From positions 1 through 22,957 of the IMG/VR virus record IMGVR_UViG_3300048904_000067: a stretch of 22,957 nucleotides of DNA. One strand, given 5' to 3'. The notes below the pieces were generated by a model, which saw only the letters and a program-made list of their open reading frames with translations, made no database searches and was not told where the DNA came from. Position numbers and translations under genes: made by a program. Shown piece after piece: positions 6,671 through 13,034 of the stretch. Numbering within the stretch: the first letter of the stretch is position 1; each line of letters starts with the position of its first letter. This DNA is from a virus.

Positions 6671-7867
6671 GTGCATACGTTTGACGGTAAACCCGTCTTT
6701 TTCGAAGACGCCGCCATTGCGACGAAAAAGCGCACTCGCGAGGGATTCCTCGTTGCCGAGGTTCGCGCTGCGCGCAGTGGCATATACAGATATGCGGGTG
6801 CGGAAGTCGGCCGTCCAGAAATGGATACGGTTCGCGTCTATCGCCCCGAATCCACAGTCTTCGACAAGAAGACATTAGCATCATTCACTTCATTAACGAT
6901 TACGAATGATCATCCGCCCGAGATGGTCAATTCAAAAAATTGGGCAAAATACGCCGCTGGAAACACTGGCGACGAAATCTTACGTGATGGCGAATTTATT
7001 CGAATACCCATCATTGTAAAAGACCAAAAAGCCATTGATGAAGTTGAATCCGGGAAAGTCGGACTTTCCTATGGATACACTTGCGACTTAGAATTTAGTC
7101 CGGGTGAAGTGAATGGCGAACATTACGACGCCATTCAAAAATCCTTGACTGGAAATCATCTTGCAATTGTTCACGCTGGCCGTGCAGGGCCACAATGTAA
7201 AATTGGTGATTCAGGAGAAGATCAAATGCCCGATAATATTCGTAAGATTCTCGTTGACGGTTTTTCTGTGAGCGTCACTGACGAATCTGAGCGCGCTATT
7301 CTCAATCTTCAGGATAAGATTAAGAAGCTCGAAAATGCCTATGCAGATTCGGCACAAGCTAATCTCAAGCTCGCAAATGATACTGGCAATGAAATTAAGT
7401 CCTTGAAGGACGCAGTTGCCGCTAAGGATGCAGAACTTGGCAAGAAAGATGCCGAGATTAAGCTTCTGAAGGACAAGCAAGACGACACTACGCATTTCGA
7501 GCAAGCTGTTGCTGATCGCATGGATGTCGTTTCTAGGGCTAAGAAGCTCGGAATTGATGATGCGGCATGCAAGGGCAAAAAGAATTCTGAGATTGTGCGC
7601 CTTGCTGTTCAGAAAAAGATGGGTGATAGCGCAGTTAAGGATAAGTCGGACGATTATGTTCGTGCCTCTTTTGACTTGTTGTCGGATAATGGTGGCGTGA
7701 ATACTGACGATCCTGTGGCTGCTCATATGCGCGATTCTAAGCCGCATTATTCTACATTTACAAATGATGCGGCTGATGGCCGTGAAGCTGCGCATAAGAA
7801 GATGTTGGACGATCTTTCTAACGCTTGGAAAGACCCGTCTCCCATTTCGAATGGCGTGCGCAACTAA
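6671..7867 (+). CDS. DUF2213 protein: probable prohead protease fused to scaffold
   Basis: A 398-residue protein starting with GTG; the frame is closed by TAG at 6614, no ATG fits, and MHTFDGKP matches the expected family N-terminus. The first 185 residues show the DUF2213 pattern TREGFLVAEVRAARSG, TNDHPPEMVN (His81) and GLSYGYTCDLE (Ser133). A His and a Ser in these settings resemble the Ser/His dyad of HK97-type prohead proteases, so I infer a maturation protease. Residues 205-280 form a long charged coiled coil (IKKLENAYADSAQANLKLAN, KDAELGKKDAEIKLLKDKQ), as expected of a scaffold. A strong internal start at codon 186 probably makes the scaffold alone. The next genes are cement and major capsid protein, the normal order. 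The ribosome binding site of the GTG is weak. Confidence 0.85.
   Translation: MHTFDGKPVFFEDAAIATKKRTREGFLVAEVRAARSGIYRYAGAEVGRPEMDTVRVYRPESTVFDKKTLASFTSLTITNDHPPEMVNSKNWAKYAAGNTGDEILRDGEFIRIPIIVKDQKAIDEVESGKVGLSYGYTCDLEFSPGEVNGEHYDAIQKSLTGNHLAIVHAGRAGPQCKIGDSGEDQMPDNIRKILVDGFSVSVTDESERAILNLQDKIKKLENAYADSAQANLKLANDTGNEIKSLKDAVAAKDAELGKKDAEIKLLKDKQDDTTHFEQAVADRMDVVSRAKKLGIDDAACKGKKNSEIVRLAVQKKMGDSAVKDKSDDYVRASFDLLSDNGGVNTDDPVAAHMRDSKPHYSTFTNDAADGREAAHKKMLDDLSNAWKDPSPISNGVRN
7213..7217 (+). promoter_or_regulatory. Shine-Dalgarno AGGAG for internal scaffold start
   Basis: AGGAG followed by AAGATCAA and ATG: 8-base spacing inside a coding region. It decides the nested start at 7226 and is one of the best ribosome binding sites in the window, whereas the GTG start of the longer protein has only a weak one. 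Confidence 0.6.
7226..7867 (+). CDS. Nested scaffold protein from internal in-frame start (213 aa)
   Basis: ATG 7226-7228 lies in frame inside the DUF2213 gene, exactly between the protease-like domain and the coiled coil. It has a better initiation region than the full-length GTG: AGGAG at 7213-7217, 8 bases before ATG, followed by Met-Pro as in ten other genes here. The product (MPDNIRKIL to the shared stop) is the coiled-coil half. Lambda C/Nu3 is the precedent for an overlapping scaffold made from an internal start in a protease gene. Internal initiation is inferred from sequence; the alternative is release of the scaffold by proteolysis alone. Confidence 0.55.
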   Translation: MPDNIRKILVDGFSVSVTDESERAILNLQDKIKKLENAYADSAQANLKLANDTGNEIKSLKDAVAAKDAELGKKDAEIKLLKDKQDDTTHFEQAVADRMDVVSRAKKLGIDDAACKGKKNSEIVRLAVQKKMGDSAVKDKSDDYVRASFDLLSDNGGVNTDDPVAAHMRDSKPHYSTFTNDAADGREAAHKKMLDDLSNAWKDPSPISNGVRN

Positions 7868-7895
7868 GTTATTTCGCATATAGGGATTCTTAAAA

Positions 7896-8342
7896 ATGCC
7901 CGCAGTTCAAACTTCTTATGCTCAAACGATCCTTCCCGCTGTAGAGGGAATGATTGCGAATAGCGAACCTCATAACATTATCTCGCGTCAGCTTGAGTCT
8001 GCCGCTGGAATTGGTTTTGGCAAGGTTTGCGTTCAGGGTACTGCTGACGAACAGATTCGAGTTTCTGAAGCAACTCGAAAGTTTCGTGGCATTACTGTCA
8101 TGTCGCATAATGCCGGTAAGGGCATTGCAGACGCTTACGACCAATATGAGACCGTGCCAGTTCTAGAGCGCGGTACTATTTGGGTTATGGCGTCGGTTGC
8201 TGTTGCTGTCGGCGATCAAGCCTATTATGTGCCAGCTACTGGCGTTCTTACGAACGTTGCAACGTCGAATACCGCCATTCCTGACGGTTTCTTCGATTCG
8301 TCCACTACTGGCGCAGGTCTTGCGATTCTTCGCATTGGCTAA
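7896..8342 (+). CDS. Head decoration / structural cement protein (Gp24-like)
   Basis: A 148-residue protein, the usual size of capsid cement proteins of this module, placed directly before the DUF2184 capsid gene. It shows a short N-terminal arm, IISRQLESAAGIGFGKVCVQG, GITVMSHNAGKG, VLERGTIWVMASVAVAVGDQ and a glycine-rich beta end; such segments (a GxV beta core plus a 'VLRRGxIWV'-type strand) are characteristic of the family. Cement proteins sit on or between capsomers and stabilise the expanded head. Ribosome binding site AGGGA is 8 bases before ATG. No membrane segments or cysteine clusters are present. Family assignment is by pattern recognition and position. Confidence 0.75.
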   Translation: MPAVQTSYAQTILPAVEGMIANSEPHNIISRQLESAAGIGFGKVCVQGTADEQIRVSEATRKFRGITVMSHNAGKGIADAYDQYETVPVLERGTIWVMASVAVAVGDQAYYVPATGVLTNVATSNTAIPDGFFDSSTTGAGLAILRIG

Positions 8343-8370
8343 TGCTTTATTGAATTAAAGGAAAGCTTCG

Positions 8371-9321
8371 ATGCCCATCATGCAATTACAGGATGCTCCG
8401 CAACGGGCGCTCTCGTTTCTGTTAAATCAGACGATGCGCATCGAACGCGAAGCTTATGCTGTTCGTTACCCTGATATTCAGTATCCGCAGCTTGTTCCGG
8501 TTGATACTACTGGGCCAGCTTGGGTCAAAGGCGTAACCTACTTTAGTTCTGATATGGTCGGACGCGCGAAATGGTTTGCTGCTCGTGGTCAAGATATTCC
8601 GCATGCGGAAGTCTTACGCGAGAAGTTTGAGACCGTTATCGGTATGGGCGCGGTTGGTTACGATTACGACATTGAAGAGCTTGCTACTGCTCAGATGCAA
8701 GGAGTTGACCTTCGTTCTGATAAAGCAGCTGCTGCCCGTCGTGCTTCGGAAGAGTTTATTGACAAGGTTGCCATCACTGGTGATACTACAAAGAACTATC
8801 TTGGTCTTGTTAATCAGACTTCCGTTACAGCTGGTTCTGTTGCTGCAACCGGAACTGGATCGACCACGACTTGGTCGACTAAGACTGCTGACAATATCTT
8901 AGCGGATATTAATGCAGTTCTCACTTCTCAGTTCAATACTACTTATGGGGCTGAGATGGCGAATACGCTTCTCATTCCCTATTCTCGTCTCCTTGCAATC
9001 TCCACGATGCGTATTGACACGTATAATACGCAGACTGTTCTTGACTGGATGGGACAGAATAATATTTATACTCGCCAAACTGGCCAACCTCTTACCATTC
9101 GTGGAATTTGGGGTTTGGATACTGCCGGTTCTGGTGCTACTGCACGTATGGTTGCTTATCGGCGCTCGCCTGATGTTCTTGTCATGCAGATGCCGATGCC
9201 ATTTCAGTTCTTGCCGCCTTGGCAACAAGCGCCATTACTTTTCGAGGTTCCTGGCATTATGCGTATTTCTGGCGTTGACGTTCGCCGTCCGCAAGCAATG
9301 CGTTATGGTGATGGAATCTAA
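8371..9321 (+). CDS. Major capsid protein (DUF2184 family)
   Basis: A 316-residue product with features of the DUF2184 capsid family (HK97 fold): N-terminal AxRALSFLLNQTMRIEREAY, GPAWVKGVTYFSSDMVGRAK, EVLREKFETVIGMGAVGYDY, a long helix LRSDKAAAARRASEEFIDKV followed by a nucleotide-loop-like GDTTKNYLGLVNQ, then NTLLIPYSRLLAI and the C-terminal FEVPGIMRISGVDVRRPQAM. It is the likely most abundant virion protein. Start supported by AAAGGAAAG ending 5 bases before ATG. The position after the protease/scaffold and cement genes is canonical. Codon use is regular and no truncation is seen. Confidence 0.88.
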   Translation: MPIMQLQDAPQRALSFLLNQTMRIEREAYAVRYPDIQYPQLVPVDTTGPAWVKGVTYFSSDMVGRAKWFAARGQDIPHAEVLREKFETVIGMGAVGYDYDIEELATAQMQGVDLRSDKAAAARRASEEFIDKVAITGDTTKNYLGLVNQTSVTAGSVAATGTGSTTTWSTKTADNILADINAVLTSQFNTTYGAEMANTLLIPYSRLLAISTMRIDTYNTQTVLDWMGQNNIYTRQTGQPLTIRGIWGLDTAGSGATARMVAYRRSPDVLVMQMPMPFQFLPPWQQAPLLFEVPGIMRISGVDVRRPQAMRYGDGI

Positions 9322-9323
9322 CA

Positions 9324-9355
9324 TTTAAGTTTGGAGAAGAACAATGGAACTTAAA
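9324..9355 (+). promoter_or_regulatory. Stem-loop presenting RBS and start of the coiled-coil gene
   Basis: TTTAAGTT (9324-9331) is the perfect reverse complement of AACTTAAA (9348-9355), giving an 8-bp stem plus one possible wobble pair. The 14-16 base loop holds GGAGAAG and the ATG at 9344. The stem is AT-rich, so stability is modest. It might delay or present the initiation site after the highly expressed capsid gene. Confidence 0.35.
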
Positions 9356-9952
9356 AATAATTCCCCCGGCGCTCGCATTGTTAATCGCGACACGGGACGC
9401 AAGAACCAAGCTGGCGATAAGGTTGGTGAACAGGTTCTTGTGATGCCGGGCCAAGTCCTTAAGGACTTTACGCCAGTCAATCCCAATGATCCTGTTTTCG
9501 TTGGGATGTGTGAAGATGGCCAGCTTGTTGTTGATGGCAAGAATGCTTCCAAGTCTTCTAATGCAGAAGCAGAGCTTGCTAAGAGGCGCGAAGAGCTTGA
9601 CAAGCAAGCTTATGAGCTTCAGAAGCAGGCTAATGAGCTTGCACGTCAACGCGAGGAATTGAAGCATCTTCGTAATCCGATGGATGTTACTAATCGCGAA
9701 GCTGCAATGATTGCAGGCACTATGGTTGCTGATCCTTTACCGCCCGGTACTGATACTAAGGGCGGCAAGGAAAGCGAAGAAGCATTGCGCCGTGCTGGAA
9801 TTGATCCCAAGGAAGCACAAGGCGCAAATCCTGCCACTGGTGGGGCTGACAAGGTACATCTTGATCATAAGGCACAAGATGCGCAAGGCCAGCAAGCTAA
9901 GGATGCAGCAGCTTCTAAGCAACCCCAGCAGCCGCAACCGCCCAAGAAGTAA
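9344..9952 (+). CDS. Coiled-coil, Gln/Pro-rich head accessory protein (202 aa)
   Basis: I do not recognise a family. Residues 1-65 look like a small beta domain (SPGARIVNRDTG, EQVLVMPGQVLKDF, FVGMCEDGQLVVDG). About 68-108 is a strong coiled coil of Ala, Glu, Leu, Arg and Gln (EAELAKRREELDKQAYELQK). The rest is low-complexity and probably disordered, rich in Gly, Ala, Gln and Lys, ending QPQQPQPPKK. A globular head, coiled-coil shaft and disordered tail after the capsid gene suggest a head fibre or decoration protein; that is inference from architecture and position. GGAGAAG precedes ATG. Start and ribosome binding site lie in the loop of an 8-bp stem. Confidence 0.65.
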   Translation: MELKNNSPGARIVNRDTGRKNQAGDKVGEQVLVMPGQVLKDFTPVNPNDPVFVGMCEDGQLVVDGKNASKSSNAEAELAKRREELDKQAYELQKQANELARQREELKHLRNPMDVTNREAAMIAGTMVADPLPPGTDTKGGKESEEALRRAGIDPKEAQGANPATGGADKVHLDHKAQDAQGQQAKDAAASKQPQQPQPPKK

Positions 9953-10378
9953 ATGCCGGATTATGTATCTCCGGGAGTCGCTGACTTTTTAGATAGATTC
10001 CCGGAATTTCGTGATCAGGACGATTCAGTAATTGAACTTGTCCTGGCAGATGCTAATGCCCTCGTAACTTCAAACTGGATTCCAAGTTTGCGAGTTATGG
10101 GGGTGTTACTCTTGACTGCGCATATTCTCTATATAGAGAATTTAATCGCATATAAGACTAAAAATACACAAGGAATTACTGGAACCAAATCTTCTGGTAT
10201 TATAACAAGTCAAAAAGTTGGTCCGCTTTCTGTTAATTACGCACAAAAAACAGAATTTAGCGGGACGCCAGTAGTCAAGACTGATCTTGCTAGTGCTGAC
10301 CTAAGCTCTTCTCCATATGGCTTAAGATTCTTGGAATTACTGCACTTAAGCGAACCTGCCGCTATTTTAGTGGTATAA
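9953..10378 (+). CDS. Head-tail connector protein (DUF4054)
   Basis: A 141-residue protein with the DUF4054 signature: FLDRFPEFRDQDDSVIELVL followed by ADANALVTSNW, then VMGVLLLTAHILYIENLI. A Gly/Ser/Thr-rich middle and a C-terminal YGLRFLELLHLSEPA motif follow, as in gp6/gp15-type adaptors that bind beneath the portal. ATG follows the preceding stop directly (TAAATG), with AAGAAG upstream, so coupling is expected. The stop codon is embedded in TGGTATAAT, a perfect extended -10 promoter element for the next gene. The family assignment is fairly secure from motif and position. Confidence 0.8.
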   Translation: MPDYVSPGVADFLDRFPEFRDQDDSVIELVLADANALVTSNWIPSLRVMGVLLLTAHILYIENLIAYKTKNTQGITGTKSSGIITSQKVGPLSVNYAQKTEFSGTPVVKTDLASADLSSSPYGLRFLELLHLSEPAAILVV

Positions 10379-10379
10379 T
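10371..10379 (+). promoter_or_regulatory. Extended -10 promoter candidate upstream of the thermonuclease gene
   Basis: TGGTATAAT matches the extended -10 consensus TGnTATAAT exactly. No convincing -35 lies 16-18 bases upstream, which extended -10 promoters can tolerate. A start 6-8 bases downstream would fall at or just before the ATG at 10387, giving a leaderless or nearly leaderless transcript. The downstream gene has no visible Shine-Dalgarno, which fits. Confidence 0.4.
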
Positions 10380-10386
10380 TCCACAA

Positions 10387-10731
10387 ATGTATGAATATTC
10401 AGCTAAATGTATCAGGGTTGTTGACGGCGATACTGTTGATCTTGATATCGATCTTGGCTTAGATATTCATCATCAGGTTAGAGTGAGGTTGTACGGAATA
10501 AACACTCCAGAACTTCATTCGTCTGTTCCTGAAGAGCAAGCAAAAGCAAGACAAGCTAGGTTGTTTTTGATGACCCTTTTAGGAAGCGAAGATTTGATAA
10601 TTAAGACAGAGAAAGACAAAACAGAGAAATATGGCAGATATCTTGCCGAAATCTTTACAGATGGCGACCCTGTTTCAATGAATCAAAAACTATTAGATGC
10701 TGGTCTTGCTGTTCCATACTTTGGAAAGTAA
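10387..10731 (+). CDS. Thermonuclease-like (staphylococcal nuclease homologue) protein
   Basis: A 114-residue single-domain SNase fold without signal peptide. Motifs: CIRVVDGDTVDLDI (Asp13, Asp15), VRLYGINTPE (Arg34, Asn39, Glu42) and EKYGRYLAEIF (Arg84). Relative to S. aureus nuclease, the Asp21, Arg35, Glu43 and Arg87 equivalents are kept, and the calcium ligand Asp40 is Asn, a replacement I believe also occurs in other family members. It should be a calcium-dependent DNA/RNA endonuclease acting in the cytoplasm unless packaged in virions. It sits between connector and tail-completion genes with its own promoter candidate and a non-Met-Pro/Ala start, so it looks like an inserted cargo gene (moron). 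Activity with Asn39 is uncertain. Confidence 0.85.
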   Translation: MYEYSAKCIRVVDGDTVDLDIDLGLDIHHQVRVRLYGINTPELHSSVPEEQAKARQARLFLMTLLGSEDLIIKTEKDKTEKYGRYLAEIFTDGDPVSMNQKLLDAGLAVPYFGK

Positions 10732-10736
10732 ATTTC

Positions 10737-11204
10737 ATGCCTGTCGAATTCGTAGTAACGAATAGAAAAGGCGATATGTTCAAGGCTGTCGAGGAAATCG
10801 GCGCATCTGAAGTTGTTGTTGGTTTTGCAAATAAAGTTCATAAAAACAGTAATCTTCGCATTGCTCAACTTGCTTATCTTATGGAAACAGGAAGTCCTGC
10901 CGCAAATCTTCCAGCCCGTCCGTTCTTTTTTCCGGGACTTTTGAACGCTAGGCAAGAAATCAAATCATTGTCAAAATATTACGGCGCTTTGGCCGCACTT
11001 GGAAATAGAGGCGCGGTCACTAGTGGCCTTGATGCGATAGGCCAAGCGGCTGTAAACTCCATCCGCCGTAAACTTTTAAGGGGTCCTTTTGCGCCTCTCG
11101 CGCCCGCAACGGTAAAGAAGAAAGGTCACGACATTCCTTTGATAGACACTGGGGAATTATTGGAATCGATTACTTACCGCGTTCGTAGAAGTTCTAAGCG
11201 ATAA
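10737..11204 (+). CDS. Tail completion / HK97 gp10-like neck protein
   Basis: A 155-residue basic protein. Features resembling gp10-like or virion-morphogenesis tail-completion proteins are a helical N-terminal region, AYLMETGSPAANLPARPFFFPG (fragments YLMETG and PARPFFFPG match the usual 'E.G....PARPFL' pattern) and the C-terminal PLIDTGELLESITYRVR, the familiar 'L.DTG.L..S..Y.V' end. In relatives this protein joins heads and tails. GGAAAG lies 9 bases before the ATG, inside the end of the thermonuclease gene. The C-terminus is Arg/Ser/Lys-rich. I am fairly sure of the family; the precise role in this phage is inferred. Confidence 0.78.
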   Translation: MPVEFVVTNRKGDMFKAVEEIGASEVVVGFANKVHKNSNLRIAQLAYLMETGSPAANLPARPFFFPGLLNARQEIKSLSKYYGALAALGNRGAVTSGLDAIGQAAVNSIRRKLLRGPFAPLAPATVKKKGHDIPLIDTGELLESITYRVRRSSKR

Positions 11205-11210
11205 CCTTCC

Positions 11211-11597
11211 ATGCCTGCTTTTAATGCTACTCCATTATTGAATAATCCTGACTTTAAAGTTCCTGGTGGTTTTACTATTAGGAAATATACTATAACAGAA
11301 GATGATAATGGCATTGGTGTTAAAACACACAATGATGTTCATGCAGAAGGCGTCATAGTTCCTTCCGGTTCTTTGGGAATGGAGCGAACGGCCGAGACCG
11401 AAAGACAAGGATCAGGAATTACCGTGTATACAGAAACTCCAATTTCTACAGGTGACGCTTCAATTGGCCAACCGGCTGATGATGTCATTTGGAATAATCT
11501 CTTGTGGCAAGTAGTTTCCCAAGACGATTACTCGATTTGGGGCTTTAATGTAGCGGAAGCAATAATGCAGGACCCTGGAGGAAGGTCAATTGCCTAA
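11211..11597 (+). CDS. Putative neck / head-closure protein (128 aa)
   Basis: A 128-residue product that I recognise only by position, between the gp10-like and tail-terminator genes. The sequence is mostly beta: FTIRKYTITEDDNGIG, AEGVIVPSGS, GSGITVYTETP, DDVIWNNLLWQVVSQDDYS and WGFNVAEAIMQ. The end, in which a strand leads to a measured interface residue pattern ('W.V....Y..WGF'), resembles small head-closure or neck proteins. It has no Shine-Dalgarno (ACCTTCC before ATG), so it depends on coupling to the preceding gene 6 bases upstream. Its stop lies in TTGCCTAA with the next start, and the stem over the next ribosome binding site begins inside its last codons. Confidence 0.6.
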   Translation: MPAFNATPLLNNPDFKVPGGFTIRKYTITEDDNGIGVKTHNDVHAEGVIVPSGSLGMERTAETERQGSGITVYTETPISTGDASIGQPADDVIWNNLLWQVVSQDDYSIWGFNVAEAIMQDPGGRSIA

Positions 11598-11621
11598 CAC
11601 ATCAGCCTCCGGGGGCTTTTT
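11573..11621 (+). promoter_or_regulatory. GC-rich stem over the tail terminator RBS with terminator-like U-run
   Basis: CCCTGGAGG (11573-11581) pairs with CCTCCGGGG (11606-11614): nine pairs including one G-U. The left arm contains the Shine-Dalgarno GGAGG, and the loop holds the TTG start (11590). TTTTT follows at 11617-11621. A shorter, mutually exclusive hairpin, AGCCU-CCGG-GGGCU (11604-11617), abuts the U-run like an intrinsic terminator. This may be a translational or transcriptional attenuator at the head/tail gene boundary. Confidence 0.45.
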
Positions 11622-12222
11622 ACTTCCGACAAATACACAACCTGCCTCAGATTTTGACATTGATAGGCAGCTGAATGTATTTATTGCTGGTACAGCAGGC
11701 TTACCGGGTTCTTTAGTTCGTCCGCGTTGGCAGCCGGAACCGCCAACGATACCTGCACCATCAGTAGATTGGATTGCATTTGGCAAGACAAAAGAAGTAA
11801 AGCAGCCTGGATCGCCATATATTCGTCATGTTCCAATAGATGAAAACGATCCGGATGATGTTGGACAAGATAGACTTTTTCATATTGGTTATCTTTATTA
11901 TTTAGCCTCTTTTTATGGGCCAAATTGCGAAAAGATCGCTGGCTTGTTTTCTGACGGTGTAGATGTAAACCAAAATCATGAAGTTTTAGCTCCGTTAGGA
12001 CTAAACTTACGTGAAATTGGTGATCAAATTCTTGTACCAGAACAGGTCAATAAAGTCTGGTATAGGCGAGTAGATATGGAACTAATGTTCGAACACACTT
12101 ATGTGCGCGAATATGCGGTTCAAAATATCATCGAAGCTCTTGGTGAAATTCACACTCAAAGACCGGGTGAAGATTCCACCATTGTTGATGTTACTTGGGA
12201 TACGGAGAACATTCTGCCGTGA
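11590..12222 (+). CDS. Tail terminator / neck protein (LIC_12616-like)
   Basis: A 210-residue product starting with TTG, supported by an excellent GGAGGAAGG (11577-11585) 4 bases upstream; no other start fits the upstream overlap TTGCCTAA. Motifs are IDRQLNVFIAGTAGLPGSLV, PAPSVDWIAFG, the acidic DENDPDDVGQDRLFHIGYLY, then a domain ending VDMELMFEHTYVREYAVQNI. The last 'D.......R.Y.V..I..A.G.I' pattern is typical of phage tail-terminator proteins of the LIC_12616/gp12 type, which cap the tail tube and set the head-joining interface. Placement immediately before the sheath (ignoring the inserted endonuclease) agrees. The family is assigned from pattern and context. Confidence 0.72.
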   Translation: MPNTSASGGFLLPTNTQPASDFDIDRQLNVFIAGTAGLPGSLVRPRWQPEPPTIPAPSVDWIAFGKTKEVKQPGSPYIRHVPIDENDPDDVGQDRLFHIGYLYYLASFYGPNCEKIAGLFSDGVDVNQNHEVLAPLGLNLREIGDQILVPEQVNKVWYRRVDMELMFEHTYVREYAVQNIIEALGEIHTQRPGEDSTIVDVTWDTENILP

Positions 12223-13034
12223 AGTCTATGAAGTATATTTATCGGATCGTTAATCTTATTAACGGTAAGATGTATATTGGCTGGACAGATAATCCCTCGC
12301 GTCGATTTAAGGCGCATACTAATTGTGCACTTAAAGGAGATGGGTTTTCATTGCATAAGGCAATGAGAAAATATGGGATTGAAAATTTTGAGTTTGAAGT
12401 ATTAAGGTCATATAATTGTGATAATGAAGAAATCCATAGAAAAGAAAGAGCATTTATTAATGTTTATGATACTCTGGCTCCCGCTGGATATAATTTAACT
12501 TTGGGCGGTGATGGCGCTTCTGGATATAAACACAGTGAAGAAACTAAAAAGTTTATGTCTACTTTGAAAGCTGGTAAGCCGACAAGTGAAGCCCATCGTA
12601 AAGCAATTTCTGTTGCTCAAATGGGCAATAAATTAAGACTTGGTAAGAAAGATCCTCCTGAGAGGATAGAGGCTAAACGTCAAGCTATGCTTGGCAATAC
12701 AAATACTAAGGGAACAAAGTTATCAGAAGAACATAGAAAGAAGCTTAGTGAGGCTAAAATTGGAAATAAGATTAGGCTTGGCAAGAAAGATTCTCCTGAA
12801 AGGATTGAGTCTAAACGCCAGTTTATGATTGGTAATACTTATGCGAGCGGCAATAAGGGAACTAAGCGTGGCCCTATGTCTGAAGAAACTCGCGAAAAGA
12901 TTAGGCAAGCTAAGGTAGGCAAGCCTACTGGTATTTCGCCCAATAAGGGGCGAAAGTTTAGTGATGAAACCAAGGCAAAAATGCGCGAGGCGCACCTTCG
13001 CCGTTGGGATCGTTTGCGAAATCCCGAGGGTTAG
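12219..13034 (+). CDS. GIY-YIG homing endonuclease with NUMOD3 repeats
   Basis: A free-standing homing endonuclease that cuts allelic DNA lacking the gene. Numbering from Met at 12228: a GIY-like strand (KYIYRIVN, 2-9), YIG (16-18), Arg26, KYGIENFEFEVL, catalytic Glu73 in HRKERAFI and Asn89 in GYNLTLGG, all as in I-TevI-like nucleases. Residues 95 onward carry five NUMOD3-type DNA-binding repeats (H/S-EE-T/H-K/R motifs) and a basic tail. The start is GTG 12219 in the overlap GTGA, with GGAG 11 bases upstream (271 aa), or ATG 12228 (268 aa). It separates tail terminator from sheath, is AT-rich and has a Met/Val-Lys start unlike its neighbours, all signs of horizontal insertion. It looks intact. 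Confidence 0.92.
   Translation: MKSMKYIYRIVNLINGKMYIGWTDNPSRRFKAHTNCALKGDGFSLHKAMRKYGIENFEFEVLRSYNCDNEEIHRKERAFINVYDTLAPAGYNLTLGGDGASGYKHSEETKKFMSTLKAGKPTSEAHRKAISVAQMGNKLRLGKKDPPERIEAKRQAMLGNTNTKGTKLSEEHRKKLSEAKIGNKIRLGKKDSPERIESKRQFMIGNTYASGNKGTKRGPMSEETREKIRQAKVGKPTGISPNKGRKFSDETKAKMREAHLRRWDRLRNPEG
12624..12839 (+). repeat. Duplicated unit in the DNA-binding half of the homing endonuclease
   Basis: A 26-codon segment at 12624-12701 (starting GNKLRLGKK, with ERIEAKRQAMLGNT) recurs at 12762-12839 (GNKIRLGKK, ERIESKRQFMIGNT), 138 bases apart. Each is linked to a NUMOD3-like motif, so the DNA-binding region grew by duplication of a NUMOD3 plus linker unit. The copies differ at several codons. 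Confidence 0.7.

Noticed and set aside
6559-6684. Possible 41-codon ORF overlapping the MuF stop (ATGA), filling the gap before the DUF2213 gene
   Set aside because: No ribosome binding site, odd Pro/Gly/Arg-rich composition, overlaps the next gene by 14 bases and resembles nothing known; coupling alone is not enough.
7211-7879. 222-codon ORF on the - strand
   Set aside because: It is antisense to the DUF2213/scaffold coiled coil, whose frame, ribosome binding site and family pattern are clear; Ile/Leu/Arg-rich shadow without start signals.
8345-8360. CTTTA/TAAAG stem upstream of the capsid gene
   Set aside because: Only five AT-rich pairs; expected by chance and unlikely to affect a highly expressed gene.
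8576-9328. Two Leu-rich + strand ORFs in the second frame of the capsid gene
   Set aside because: Out-of-frame shadows of the capsid gene; apparent hydrophobicity comes from the codon pattern of the real frame.
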